Assembly: GCA_965214955.1 (NCBI GenBank)
Contig: CBDCCU010000001.1
Coordinates: 186,001 to 250,000, forward strand
Reading direction: 5' to 3'
DNA: 64,000 nt
DNA from: Aliikangiella sp965214955
Lineage (GTDB): Bacteria > Pseudomonadota > Gammaproteobacteria > Enterobacterales > Kangiellaceae
Both the position numbers and the translations under genes were made by a program. Positions 7,629-17,408 of this stretch are shown in pieces. How positions within the stretch are numbered: the first letter of the stretch is position 1; each line of letters opens with the position of its first letter. A model generated the notes under the pieces. That model was given only the letters and a program-made list of their open reading frames with translations, had not been told where the DNA came from and searched no databases.

Positions 7629-8885
7629 ATGTCTTCAGCAAAAAAGATCAAAATTCAAGTTAATAGACTATTGGTTGGCTTTATGGTTGATCTTGAGCTT
7701 CCTTGGACTAAGCATCCTTTTTTATTTTCAAAGTTTAAAATTGCTAGCAAAGCTGATATTCAAGTGATCCGTCAGCTTGGATTGCATGAGGTAACTGTTT
7801 TTCCTAATGAAAGTGATATTGAAGTTGCTCATAAAAGCCAAGAAAAAAAGAGTGAAGCTGAAATTAATCCGGAAGTTTTGACTGAGGTAAAGTGGGAAGA
7901 AAAAAACAGTAAGCTGGAAAGTGCCGATAAGTATCGTAAAAAGCGCACTAATGTGGTTAAAAAATATCAAGATCAAGCAGCCAAAGCGCGTAAGCTTACT
8001 CACGAGCTAAAAACCGAACCCGCTAATGCAATAAGAGATGCAATACATTTGGTTGATGGGCTAGCTGAAGATTTTGATAGTCAAGGTGATATTTTAACCA
8101 ACTTAATCAACTTAGGTGATGGCTCGCATACTATGTATGATCACTCAATTAATGTAACGGTACTTAGTTTAAGCCTTGCAGTTACCCGGGGAATTAATGA
8201 CGAGCGCTTAAAACATTTAGCCAGAGGGGCGTTACTGCACGATGTTGGTATGATTGAGTTACCAGGGCCTGTGATTAATAAAAAAACAAAATTATCTTCT
8301 GCTGAGTATAGTGTTTATCAACAGCATACTAATATAGGTAAAAGATTATGCCAGTTATCGGAAGATATGCCGCAAGAAGTGCTGGATATTATTGAATTAC
8401 ACCATGAATTTATTGATGGCACGGGTTTTCCTCATAAAAAAAAGGGAGACGAAATTCCTGAGTTGGTGCGTATTGTTAGCATTGCCAATATTTATGATAA
8501 CCTGTGCAACCCAATTGATCCGAGTAAAGCCCTAACACCTAAAGTGGCTTTAGCAACCATGTATACCAAATTTAAAGACAAACTCGATAATGCCCTAGTG
8601 CAAGCTTTTATTTCAACGCTTGGAGTGTTTCCTCCGGGCAGTGTTGTTCAATTAAATGATGAAAGTATTGGGCTTGTGGTTTGTGTTGATCCACAGGATA
8701 TGATGCGTCCAGAAATTCTGCTTTATAACCCCGACATTCCTCCGCTTCAAGCGCTTATTATTAACCTGCAAGAACATGCTGATCTTAAGATCAATAAAGT
8801 GCTTAAAAATAATGAAATTCCTAGTCGAGTATTTGAGTATCTTGGTATTGAAGAAAGAATTGGGTTTATGACCAGTAAAAAATAA
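7629..8885 (+). CDS. HD-GYP cyclic-di-GMP phosphodiesterase with DUF3391 N-terminus
   Basis: The 418-residue protein has a DUF3391-type N-terminal region at about residues 8-130 (VNRLLVGFMVDLELPW) followed by an HD-GYP domain. The metal-binding HD pair is at residues 204-205 (LLHDVGM), and the signature HHEFIDGTGFP is at 258-268, with Phe where the canonical motif has Tyr (GFP instead of GYP). Such enzymes hydrolyse c-di-GMP to pGpG or GMP and promote motility or dispersal. No membrane helix is seen. It has its own spacer of 82 bases and appears monocistronic. Confidence 0.9.
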   Translation: MSSAKKIKIQVNRLLVGFMVDLELPWTKHPFLFSKFKIASKADIQVIRQLGLHEVTVFPNESDIEVAHKSQEKKSEAEINPEVLTEVKWEEKNSKLESADKYRKKRTNVVKKYQDQAAKARKLTHELKTEPANAIRDAIHLVDGLAEDFDSQGDILTNLINLGDGSHTMYDHSINVTVLSLSLAVTRGINDERLKHLARGALLHDVGMIELPGPVINKKTKLSSAEYSVYQQHTNIGKRLCQLSEDMPQEVLDIIELHHEFIDGTGFPHKKKGDEIPELVRIVSIANIYDNLCNPIDPSKALTPKVALATMYTKFKDKLDNALVQAFISTLGVFPPGSVVQLNDESIGLVVCVDPQDMMRPEILLYNPDIPPLQALIINLQEHADLKINKVLKNNEIPSRVFEYLGIEERIGFMTSKK

Positions 8886-8902
8886 TATCTAATTTAATTC
8901 GA

Positions 8903-8933
8903 TAGGGTTTGTTTGAAAGATCAACAGACCCTA
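8903..8933. repeat. 31-bp palindromic repeat TAGGGT...ACCCTA
   Basis: TAGGGTTTGTTTGAAAGA followed by TCAACAGACCCTA forms an imperfect inverted repeat downstream of the HD-GYP gene. A second copy of the same length is at 44794-44824 and a diverged one in opposite orientation lies near 55889-55914. It may act as a transcript-end hairpin. Confidence 0.6.
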
Positions 8934-9044
8934 GTCTATCTCTTTAATATTAATGCTCTCGCTGAGTATTTATGGCATTATTTAGCTCAACCCTAAGCAT
9001 CGAAAACTCAAATAACAAAAGCTCCAATAATAAGAGATGACAAA

Positions 9045-11972
9045 ATGAATAAATTTACGTTCGTGTCTACATTAATAGCAGGTAGTTTAGTTTTATCGGG
9101 CTGTGATAACTCTAGCAATGATAACGCTAGCAGTGATAGTCAGGCTGTTAGCCAATCTGAAACGGCACAACAAGCAGAAGCGACTATTCAAAAACAAAAC
9201 TCTCATGCCAAAGCAAATCAATCTAAAGGCTCAGACATTAATATAGATTACCAAGCCTTTACCTTAGAAAATGGACTGGAAGTTATTTTTCATATTGATC
9301 GCTCCGATCCTGTGGTTGCTGTGGCATTAACCGCCCATGTTGGCTCTGCACGCGAGCTACCCGGGCGCACGGGATTTGCCCATTTATTTGAGCATTTACT
9401 CTTTTTAGAATCTGAAAACCTTGGCAAAGGCGGTTTAGATAAAATGAGTGCGCGCATTGGTGGATCTGGTGCAAATGGTTCAACTAGTCGAGATAGAACC
9501 AATTATTTTCAAACCGTACCTAAAAATGCTTTAGAAAAAATGATTTGGGCAGAAGCCGATAAGCTTGGATATTTTATTAATACCGTCACCGAGCAAGTGT
9601 TAGCTAAAGAAAAACAAGTGGTTAAAAATGAAAAGCGTCAAGGCATTGATAATCGCCCTTATGGTCATACTCAATATGTGATTGATAAAAACCTTTACCC
9701 TAAAGGCCACCCTTATAGCTGGCAAGTGATTGGCTCTTTAGAAGACTTGCAAGCTTCAACTTTAAAAGATGTTAAAGATTTTTTTAATCGTTGGTATGTT
9801 CCCAATAATGTTAGCCTAGTGATTAGCGGTGATTTTGATACCGAGCAAGCTAAAAAGTGGGTGCATCAATATTTTGATGAAATTCCGCGAGGACAAGCCG
9901 TTAAAGCCAATAAAAAGCAACCGGCTAATTTGGCTGAAAGCAAGCGTATTGTATTTGAAGATAACTTTGCCCGCTTGCCAGAATTAACCATTACCTGGCC
10001 AACTGTGCCGCTCTATCATAAAGATTCTTACGCGCTGCAAGTATTAAGAAGTTTACTAAGCGATGGCAAAAAAGCAGAAATGAATAAGCTACTTATTGAT
10101 GAATTAAAGCTTACCAATAATGTGAGTATGACAAGCTATGATTCGGAACTAGCAGGGCAAACGGCAATAAGAGTTAGAGCATTTGAAAATATCGATTTAA
10201 ATAAAGTGAGCCAAGCTATTGAGCAAGGTTTTGCAAACTTTGAAAAAAATGGATTTAATGACGATGATTTAAAAAGAATTAAAGCCGAACAAGAAACCGC
10301 ATTTTACCAAAGATTATCTAGCGCGCTGGGTAAAGGTTTTCAGTTAGCACAATATAAAATTTATACAGGTGATCCAGGGTTTATTAATCAAGATATCAAA
10401 AATATTTTAGCGGTAAGTAAAGATGATGTTATGCGAGTTTATAAGCAATATATTAAAGGTAAAAACTATGTTGCAACTAGCTTTGTACCCAAAGGGCAAA
10501 AACAACTCGCACTAAAGGATTCGATTGATGCAGACATAAAAGAAGAACAAATTGTGATGGGAGCAGAAGAAAGTTTTGATGCTTCAAAGTCGGCGAGTTA
10601 TCAAAAAACGCCGTCTAGTTTCGACCGTTCAAAAGAGCCGCCTTATGATGAAGTAGCTATGACTATTGCAACACCTAATGTTTGGAGTCATCAATTTGAT
10701 AATCAGTTAGAAGCCTTTGGCATAGAAAATAACGAAGTGCCTTTGGTGAATTTTTCTTTCAATATTGCAGGTGGTCTTTTATTTGATAAACCCAATAAAA
10801 TTGGTGTGGCAAATTTAACCGCCGAACTAATGAATAGGGGCACAAAAAATAAAACACCACAACAATTAGAAGAAGCGATACAATTGCTTGGCGCATCAAT
10901 TAATATTTTTGCAACCAAACAAAATATTACTATTTCAGGTAGTACGCTTGCTAAAAACTATGAAGAAACTATGGCACTAGTTTCTGAAATGATTTTAACA
11001 CCCCGTTGGGATGAAAAAGAATTTGAGCTAATTAAACAAAGCACATTAAATAGAATTAAACTGCAACAGGCTCAGCCTAATACCGTTGCACAAATTGAGT
11101 TTGATAAACTGATTTATGGTCAAGATCATATTCTAGCCAGTAACCTAATTGGAACCGAAAGTTCGTTGTTAGAAATTACGATTGAGGATCTAAAAAATTA
11201 TTATCAAAACGCTATTTCATCGAGCTTAACTAAGCTGTTAGTGGTTGGTGATATTTCGGCAGACAAAGTCAATCAGTCGTTAACACAATTAAATAAAAAT
11301 TGGAAAGCCAAAAAGGTTACCTTACCAAAAGTTGATCAACCAAAGACACCAGAAAAATCGGCAATTTACTTTTATAATATTCCCAAAGCAAAGCAGTCGA
11401 TTGTTCAAATCGGTTACCCTGCGCTTAAAGCAACGGACAAAGATTATTATCCTGCAACCGTTATGAACTATCGCTTAGGTGGTGGCGGTTTTGCTTCGCA
11501 ATTAACTCAAGAACTCAGAGAAAATAAAGGGTATACCTATGGTGTTCGCTCATCTTTTATTGGAAATGAACTCACTGGGTTATTCGCTTTATCAACGGGG
11601 GTTAGAGCCAATGTTACTTTTGAGTCAGTTGCGTTAATTAAACAAATTATGTCAGATTACCAAGCAAGCTTAACTCAAAGAGACTTAGATATTACCAAAG
11701 GGTTTTTTCTAAAAAGTAATGCAAGACGATTTGAAACACCGCAAGCTAAACTGAATGTTTTATCGAATATGAGCAAATTAAATTTAGCTTCTGATTATAT
11801 TCAACAAAGAGTTGAACTTGTCGATAGTTTATCGCTTGATGACATGAAAGCGCTGGCAGGAAAATATATTCAGCCCAATAAGATGATCTATTTGGTGGTT
11901 GGTGATGCTGAAACTCAATTATCTCGCTTGAAAGAACTTGGGTTAGGTGAAGTTATTTTATTAAACCCTTAA
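9045..11972 (+). CDS. M16 (insulinase/pitrilysin) family zinc peptidase, lipoprotein
   Basis: The 975-residue protein starts with a lipoprotein signal (lipobox LVLSGC, Cys about residue 20) and a low-complexity Ser/Gln linker. It then has two M16 modules. The N-terminal module carries the inverted zinc motif HLFEH at about residue 112, with the distal Glu in KNEKRQGIDNRPYG, so it is catalytically competent. The C-terminal module (from about residue 560) lacks the zinc motif but keeps the GGGGFASQLTQELRENKGYTYG region. Such clam-shell enzymes degrade peptides. Lipidation places it at the periplasmic side of the envelope. Confidence 0.9.
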   Translation: MNKFTFVSTLIAGSLVLSGCDNSSNDNASSDSQAVSQSETAQQAEATIQKQNSHAKANQSKGSDINIDYQAFTLENGLEVIFHIDRSDPVVAVALTAHVGSARELPGRTGFAHLFEHLLFLESENLGKGGLDKMSARIGGSGANGSTSRDRTNYFQTVPKNALEKMIWAEADKLGYFINTVTEQVLAKEKQVVKNEKRQGIDNRPYGHTQYVIDKNLYPKGHPYSWQVIGSLEDLQASTLKDVKDFFNRWYVPNNVSLVISGDFDTEQAKKWVHQYFDEIPRGQAVKANKKQPANLAESKRIVFEDNFARLPELTITWPTVPLYHKDSYALQVLRSLLSDGKKAEMNKLLIDELKLTNNVSMTSYDSELAGQTAIRVRAFENIDLNKVSQAIEQGFANFEKNGFNDDDLKRIKAEQETAFYQRLSSALGKGFQLAQYKIYTGDPGFINQDIKNILAVSKDDVMRVYKQYIKGKNYVATSFVPKGQKQLALKDSIDADIKEEQIVMGAEESFDASKSASYQKTPSSFDRSKEPPYDEVAMTIATPNVWSHQFDNQLEAFGIENNEVPLVNFSFNIAGGLLFDKPNKIGVANLTAELMNRGTKNKTPQQLEEAIQLLGASINIFATKQNITISGSTLAKNYEETMALVSEMILTPRWDEKEFELIKQSTLNRIKLQQAQPNTVAQIEFDKLIYGQDHILASNLIGTESSLLEITIEDLKNYYQNAISSSLTKLLVVGDISADKVNQSLTQLNKNWKAKKVTLPKVDQPKTPEKSAIYFYNIPKAKQSIVQIGYPALKATDKDYYPATVMNYRLGGGGFASQLTQELRENKGYTYGVRSSFIGNELTGLFALSTGVRANVTFESVALIKQIMSDYQASLTQRDLDITKGFFLKSNARRFETPQAKLNVLSNMSKLNLASDYIQQRVELVDSLSLDDMKALAGKYIQPNKMIYLVVGDAETQLSRLKELGLGEVILLNP

Positions 11973-11977
11973 ACTTT

Positions 11978-12177
11978 TATACCCGTTCTCCTTCAAGATG
12001 CATGTTTCAGCAAGTCAGCCTATTTGAGGCATTAATGCGCAGGATTAGTCATTCTAATTCAAGCATTGATAACGAAAAAGAGGCTGGCTTACTGGCTTGC
12101 CATTTACTGCAAGCTGCGCCTTGTTCAAACTTCTTGGCTGAGCACTGAAACATGCATCTTGAAGGAGAGCAGGTATA
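11978..12177. repeat. Complete 200-bp palindromic (MITE-like) repeat
   Basis: The element begins TATACCCGTTCTCCTTCAAG and continues ATGCATGTTTCAG. It ends with the near-perfect inverse, CTGAAACATGCATCTTGAAG followed by GAGAGCAGGTATA. The terminal inverted repeats are about 33 bp, with a non-coding centre. A longer copy is at 62144-62409 and partial copies are at 1061, 35762, 52075 and 57970. It lies between the convergent M16 peptidase and rpoD genes. The long termini and absence of a gene fit a non-autonomous mobile element. Confidence 0.85.
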
Positions 12178-12200
12178 GACTTGCTAGCTTGAAAACTGGT

Positions 12201-12237
12201 AATTAAAAAAGGGTCAATTTATGACCCTTTTTTAATT
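12201..12237. terminator. Bidirectional terminator between M16 peptidase and rpoD
   Basis: AATTAAAAAAGGGTCA / loop ATTT / TGACCCTTTTTTAATT is a strong symmetric stem flanked by an A run and a T run, so it can end transcripts from both strands. It lies 42 bases past the rpoD stop codon. Confidence 0.9.
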
Positions 12238-12278
12238 AATAATTGTACTATTCTAAAAGTAATTATATTTCACGCTAG

Positions 12279-14138
12279 CTACTCATCTAAAAAGCTTCGC
12301 AGTTGATCAGAACGAGTAGGGTGACGTAATTTTCTTAAAGCTTTAGCTTCAATTTGACGAATACGCTCACGAGTAACATCAAACTGTTTACCAACTTCTT
12401 CCAGCGTATGATCGGTATTCATGTCTATACCAAATCGCATTCTTAAAACTTTCGCTTCTCTTGCGGTTAAGCCAGACAGTACTGACTTGGTGGCTTCGCG
12501 TAAGCTTTCAGAGGTCGCAGAATCAATTGGTGAATCTTGATTAGCATCTTCAATAAAATCACCTAAGTGCGAATCTTCATCATCACCAATTGGGGTTTCC
12601 ATAGAAATTGGCTCTTTGGCAATTTTAAGCACTTTGCGAATTTTATCTTCTGGCATTTCCATACGCTCTGCCAATTCTTCTGGCTGAGGTTCGCGTCCCA
12701 TTTCTTGCAGCATTTGGCGTGAAATACGATTAAGTTTGTTGATCGTTTCGATCATATGAACCGGAATACGAATTGTGCGCGCTTGGTCGGCAATCGAACG
12801 AGTAATGGCCTGTCTTATCCACCAAGTGGCATAAGTCGAAAACTTATAGCCGCGACGATACTCAAATTTATCAACCGCTTTCATTAAGCCAATGTTGCCT
12901 TCTTGAATTAAGTCTAAGAACTGTAGGCCACGATTTGTATATTTTTTAGCGATAGAAATAACCAAACGTAAATTGGCTTCAACCATTTCTTTTTTCGCTC
13001 GGCGAGCCTTGGCTTCACCAATTGACATACGGCGATTGGTTTCTTTAACTTCAGAAATAGTTAGGTTGCTATCGGTTTCAACCTTTTGCATTTTGTTTTG
13101 CGCACGAATAATGTCGCCAGCAACTTCTTCAAGTGCATTTCGATATTCAGTGTCTTTGGCTAAAATAGAATCAATCCATTTTGTGTTGGTTTCGTTGCCT
13201 GGGAAAGTACGAATAAAATCTTTACGAGGCATTTTTGCCGTTGCCGTAGCAAGACGCATTATTAAGCGTTCTTGAGTACGCAGTAATGTCATTCTTGAAC
13301 GCATTTTTTCAGACAGGCGATCAAACATTTTAGGCAATAAGCGGAAGCGTAAGAAAGATTCTTTCATGGCTTCAATATGCTTAACTGCGGTTTTATGGTT
13401 ACGACCATACTTGTCGATAGCGTTAATGGTTTTTTCGTAATTTTTTCTTAACTCAGAGAATATTTCAGCGGCAAGTTCGGGATCTGGTCCTGTGTTACCT
13501 TCTTCCTCTTCTTCATCATCATCAGTTTCTAAGTCGGCATCTTCATCATCAAGCTCTTCGGCTGGAACTTCACTACCTACATGAGCCGCCGCCATAACTG
13601 CTTCTTCTTCGCTGTCGGCATATCCAGAAATAATATCGGTTAAACGAATTTCTTCGGCCTGATAACGGTCATATTCGTCTAAAAGCATCGAAATGGTTTC
13701 AGGGTATTCAGCAATTGAGGCTAACACCTGACGAATGCCGTCTTCAATTCTACGAGCAATTTCAATTTCACCTTCACGAGTAAGCAGTTCAACTGTGCCC
13801 ATTTCGCGCATATACATACGAACGGGATCTGTTGTTCGACCAAACTCGCTATCCACATTGGCTAGTGCAGCTGCGGCTTCTTCGGCAGCATCTTCATCGG
13901 GTGCTGATGAATCGGCCATGAGTAGAGCATCGGCTTCAGGAGCAGTTTCAAATACTTGAATGCCCATGTCGTTGATCATGCCAATAATGTCTTCAACCTG
14001 ATCAGGATCGACAATATCTGGGGGTAGGTGATCATTCACTTCTGCGTAAGTTAGGTAGCCTTGTTCCTTACCGCGAGTGATCAAAAGTTTTAGCTGAGAT
14101 TGCTGCGAAACTTTTGTTGTAGGAGAGTTATCTGCCAT
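12279..14138 (-). CDS. rpoD: RNA polymerase primary sigma factor (sigma-70)
   Basis: The 619-residue protein is close to the E. coli length (613). It has region 1.1 (QLKLLITRGKEQGYLTYAEV), region 1.2 (DPVRMYMREMG), a long acidic non-conserved insert near residues 190-215 (DDEDADLETDDDEEEEE), region 2 (DLIQEGNIGLMKAVDKFEY, core and -10 binding), region 3, and region 4.2 with the -35 helix-turn-helix (HTLEEVGKQFDVTRERIRQI). It directs housekeeping transcription. dnaG lies upstream on the same strand, as in the macromolecular synthesis operon, separated by 221 bases. Confidence 0.98.
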   Translation of the reverse strand: MADNSPTTKVSQQSQLKLLITRGKEQGYLTYAEVNDHLPPDIVDPDQVEDIIGMINDMGIQVFETAPEADALLMADSSAPDEDAAEEAAAALANVDSEFGRTTDPVRMYMREMGTVELLTREGEIEIARRIEDGIRQVLASIAEYPETISMLLDEYDRYQAEEIRLTDIISGYADSEEEAVMAAAHVGSEVPAEELDDEDADLETDDDEEEEEGNTGPDPELAAEIFSELRKNYEKTINAIDKYGRNHKTAVKHIEAMKESFLRFRLLPKMFDRLSEKMRSRMTLLRTQERLIMRLATATAKMPRKDFIRTFPGNETNTKWIDSILAKDTEYRNALEEVAGDIIRAQNKMQKVETDSNLTISEVKETNRRMSIGEAKARRAKKEMVEANLRLVISIAKKYTNRGLQFLDLIQEGNIGLMKAVDKFEYRRGYKFSTYATWWIRQAITRSIADQARTIRIPVHMIETINKLNRISRQMLQEMGREPQPEELAERMEMPEDKIRKVLKIAKEPISMETPIGDDEDSHLGDFIEDANQDSPIDSATSESLREATKSVLSGLTAREAKVLRMRFGIDMNTDHTLEEVGKQFDVTRERIRQIEAKALRKLRHPTRSDQLRSFLDE

Positions 14139-14359
14139 TAATAAAATACCTTAAAAATCAGACTATTAAACTTCAGATTTCGACGAATAGAAAAAGTTTC
14201 ATTCATCGAGCACGAAACCGCCTATTATACACAGTCTAGACCCAGATCAGCAAGATTGCTAAGAAGTGATCTGATATATTTTTAACATTGATCTTCAATT
14301 GTGAACGCTTTAACAGAGTGTTTGGTCTGAATAACCGACGAATGAGCCGTTTAAATGTT

Positions 14360-16225
14360 TCAGGTTTTGCTTAATAATACTTGAAGCTCTTTTTTTTCAT
14401 TGGGTGTGGCGGTTCTATCACGCACCTTTTCTTTTAATTGATCAACTTTATCAAGTATGCAATTTTTCTCTAAACGCTTGAAAATATCACCGAGTTCAAG
14501 ATGAGCGATATCGTTTTGAGTATGTAAATTTTCATTAGCAAGCTCGGTTAATCTTTTGTGCTCAGGTTTATCTCGCCACTGTTCAATCAAAATAGCGGTG
14601 GTAATTGTTTGTTGATGATTAATTAGTCGAATTATTTCGAGTAATGTTTTAGCTGCTTTATCCGAAACTTGATCAAGCCAGCTAAAATCTGTTGCAGGAA
14701 GGGCGCTAGGATATTGGAGTAATAATGCAATTGCTCGTTTAAAAATGGCTTTGTTTCTATTGGTTTGGGGTTGTTGAGTAGAGTTTGCCTGCCTATTTGC
14801 GTGTGTTTGTGAAGAATTATTTGATCTTTGTGTCAATTGAGCATTCGTATTGGTCGAATGAGTAATATTGTGCGATTGAGTAATATTGGGCGTTTTATAT
14901 TCGGGTAAAGTGCTAGTTGATTTTGCTTTATCTTGCTCAAAAACTTGGGCAATTTGAGCGTTACCAAGCCCCGAAAGCTGTCCTATTTTTTGTTCAAATC
15001 TAGCACGCAATACTGGCTCAGATATTTCTACCACAAAAGGCTTGGCTAAATGCACAAGGCTAGCTGGTCCTTCAAAAGTATTCATATCAACCTGTGAGGT
15101 TAAATGCTCGATTAAATAATCAAACAGCGTTGAAGCATTGCTCATTTGCTCTAAAAAAGCATCTTTACCTATTTTTCTTACCGTAGAGTCGGGATCTTCG
15201 CCATCGGCTAAAAACATTAATCGAATTTCTCGGGTTTCTTTAAGTTGTGGCAATGAATGAGATAGCGCCCTTAATGCCGCTTTTTTACCCGCTTTATCAC
15301 CATCAAAACAAAATACCAGTTTGGGGCAAATTCTAAATAGCATTTGCAAGTGATCACTTGTGGTGGCTGTACCTAAAGTGGCAACGCTATTGGGAATGCC
15401 AAATTGCGCTAGTGCGACAACGTCCATATAGCCTTCGACAATAATAATTTGTTCTATGCTACGTAATTGCTTACGCATTTCATAAAGTCCGTAAAGCTCT
15501 TTGCTTTTATGAAATAGCGGTGTTTCTGGTGAGTTAAGGTATTTTGGTTCTCCTTTATCAATGACTCGTCCGCCAAAACCTAATACTTGTCCACGGCGGT
15601 TTCTAATGGGAAACATAATGCGATCTCTAAAGCGATCATAAGCATGTCCATTATCTTTTTTGATCATCATGCCAGCTTTTTCAAGATCTTCTATTAGTGG
15701 CTTTTGCTCTGGCTTTAAATGTAATAGGTTTTGCCATTCATCAGGTACAAAACCAATGCCATATTGTTTAGCAATTTGCCCACTTAATCCTCGGTTTTTT
15801 AAGTAATTAACCGCTTTATTTGCTTGAGGATGGCTTTTTAATAATTTTTGGTAGGTTTGTGAAACTAGTTCCATTAATTCATACAAATGTTGATGCTGAT
15901 TATAACTTTCTCCAGCACTATGCGCTTCTCTTGGCACTTCCATACCTTGTTGTTGAGCAAGATCTTCGATAGCAGCTACAAATTCTTGACCTTCATATTC
16001 CATAATAAAGGTGAGGGCATTACCACTAACGCCACAACCAAAACAGTAATAAAACTGTTTATCGGGGTTAACCGAAAAAGAGGGGGTTTTTTCGTTATGA
16101 AAAGGACAACAAGCGCTGTAGTTTCTGCCTGATTTTTTTAGTGGCACACGGCGTTCAATCACTTCAACCAGATCGACTCGGGCGAGTAGTTCGTTGATAA
16201 AGGATTGTGGAATTCTGCCAGCCAT
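14360..16225 (-). CDS. dnaG: DNA primase
   Basis: The 621-residue primase has the N-terminal CHC2 zinc-binding domain (SACCPFHNEKTPSFSV and FYYCFGCGVSG, about residues 35-70), a central TOPRIM catalytic fold (IIVEGYMDVVAL and FCFDGDKAGKKAALRA, about residues 260-320), and a C-terminal DnaB-interacting helical domain. Between the last two lies an Asn/Gln/Thr-rich linker at about residues 430-490 (THSTNTNAQLTQRSNNSSQT) that is longer and of lower complexity than usual. It synthesises RNA primers at the replication fork. Confidence 0.97.
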   Translation of the reverse strand: MAGRIPQSFINELLARVDLVEVIERRVPLKKSGRNYSACCPFHNEKTPSFSVNPDKQFYYCFGCGVSGNALTFIMEYEGQEFVAAIEDLAQQQGMEVPREAHSAGESYNQHQHLYELMELVSQTYQKLLKSHPQANKAVNYLKNRGLSGQIAKQYGIGFVPDEWQNLLHLKPEQKPLIEDLEKAGMMIKKDNGHAYDRFRDRIMFPIRNRRGQVLGFGGRVIDKGEPKYLNSPETPLFHKSKELYGLYEMRKQLRSIEQIIIVEGYMDVVALAQFGIPNSVATLGTATTSDHLQMLFRICPKLVFCFDGDKAGKKAALRALSHSLPQLKETREIRLMFLADGEDPDSTVRKIGKDAFLEQMSNASTLFDYLIEHLTSQVDMNTFEGPASLVHLAKPFVVEISEPVLRARFEQKIGQLSGLGNAQIAQVFEQDKAKSTSTLPEYKTPNITQSHNITHSTNTNAQLTQRSNNSSQTHANRQANSTQQPQTNRNKAIFKRAIALLLQYPSALPATDFSWLDQVSDKAAKTLLEIIRLINHQQTITTAILIEQWRDKPEHKRLTELANENLHTQNDIAHLELGDIFKRLEKNCILDKVDQLKEKVRDRTATPNEKKELQVLLSKT

Positions 16226-16374
16226 ATCAATTGTTCGGTATCAATTGTGCATTTCAATTAGGATCAATAAAGCCTAATTAATAAGATTTTTAAAAAGACT
16301 ATTTTGCCTAATGGCGCAATAAATTGGAATAAAAGAATTAAAATTTTGGCAATGACAGCAAAAGCGGTGATGAG

Positions 16375-16824
16375 TTAAGCGTTTAACTTATTTTTAACCT
16401 GACCACTCACCTTACCCATATCGGCACGGCCTTGCATTTGCGGTTTAAGTATTGCCATTACTTTGCCCATTTCGCGCATGCTTTGAGCACCCGACTCGGC
16501 AATGGCTGATTCGATTAAACTGGCAATTTCATTTTCGCTTAGTGCTTGAGGGAGGAAGTCTTGAAGCACTTCAATTTCTTGTTTTTCGTTATCGGCAAGA
16601 TCAAAGCGTTCGGCGCTTTCAAACTGGGTGATTGAGTCTTTTCTTTGTTTAACCATTTTATCTACAATGGCTAATACATCAGCGTCGCTTAATTCAATAC
16701 GTTGATCAACTTCAACTTGCTTAACTTGGGCAAGTAGCATTCTAATAGTTGCTAGGCGAACCTTTTGTTTGGCTCGCATAGCGTCTTTCATGCTGTCTTT
16801 AATTTGAATAAGTAACGCTGACAT
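16375..16824 (-). CDS. yqeY: GatB/YqeY domain protein
   Basis: The 149-residue YqeY-type protein resembles the tRNA-binding tail of GatB/GatE (LLIQIKDSMKDAMRAKQKVR at the start, REMGKVMAILKPQMQGRADM near the end). It lies between rpsU and dnaG, its common place in gammaproteobacteria. Its function is unsettled, and a role linked to aminoacyl-tRNA or translation quality is inferred from homology to the GatB tail. Confidence 0.9.
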   Translation of the reverse strand: MSALLIQIKDSMKDAMRAKQKVRLATIRMLLAQVKQVEVDQRIELSDADVLAIVDKMVKQRKDSITQFESAERFDLADNEKQEIEVLQDFLPQALSENEIASLIESAIAESGAQSMREMGKVMAILKPQMQGRADMGKVSGQVKNKLNA

Positions 16825-16878
16825 ATTGTTATTAACCTGTAGGCAATCAACGGGTGATTAATGGCCTTAATTTTGATT

Positions 16879-16934
16879 AATACAAGCTTTTAATCTTTCA
16901 GTATTTAAATACTAAGAGAAATTTAGCTTGTATT
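16879..16934 (-). other. Stem-loop between rpsU and yqeY
   Basis: The perfect 10-bp inverted repeat AATACAAGCT (16879-16888) / AGCTTGTATT (16925-16934) encloses a second palindrome, AGTATTTAAATACT (16900-16913). The outer arm overlaps the rpsU stop codon. There is no T run on the reverse strand, so it is more likely an RNA-processing or attenuating hairpin that separates abundant rpsU message from the downstream yqeY-dnaG genes than a full terminator. Confidence 0.55.
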
Positions 16935-17148
16935 AGTACATACGCTTTTTTTGCAACTGATCGCGAGATGATTTTTTAAGTGCGCGCTTTACAGCTGCTG
17001 CTTTTTTACGTTTACGAACCGAAGTTGGTTTTTCATAGTGCTCACGACGGCGTACTTCAGATAAAATTCCGGCTTTTTCACAAGCGCGCTTAAAGCGACG
17101 AAGAGCGATATCAAATGGTTCGTTTTCTTTCAATTTAACAGCTGGCAT
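16933..17148 (-). CDS. rpsU: 30S ribosomal protein S21
   Basis: The 71-residue, highly basic protein has the S21 pattern: PAVKLKENEPFDIALRRFKR at the start, SEVRRREHYEKPTSVRKRKK in the middle, and a Lys/Arg-rich tail. S21 sits near the anti-Shine-Dalgarno end of 16S rRNA and helps initiation. It is the first gene of the rpsU-yqeY-dnaG (-rpoD) block and is divergent from tsaD. Confidence 0.97.
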   Translation of the reverse strand: MPAVKLKENEPFDIALRRFKRACEKAGILSEVRRREHYEKPTSVRKRKKAAAVKRALKKSSRDQLQKKRMY

Positions 17149-17408
17149 ATGTGTTTCTCATTGGTTTGCTCAATATTAGAGCGATTTAATCAAAATAAAG
17201 GTTAAAATTTCGTCATTTACGACGAGGGCGCAGATTCTACTGCTTTTTCAAGCTGAATGCAAAGCCCCAAATAAAAAATTTTGGTAGTTTTTATAACTAC
17301 AGGTATGATCGCGACACTAAGGGCTTAAAAAAGCGTATGCTTTATTGAGTTTTTAGGCAGTTAAAGCTAATAAAAACAATAGTATAGATAGAGTTGCAAC
17401 ATAATAAC

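Noticed and set aside
12973..13959. Forward ORFs inside rpoD
   Set aside because: They are antisense shadows of the conserved, complete rpoD frame and have no start signals.
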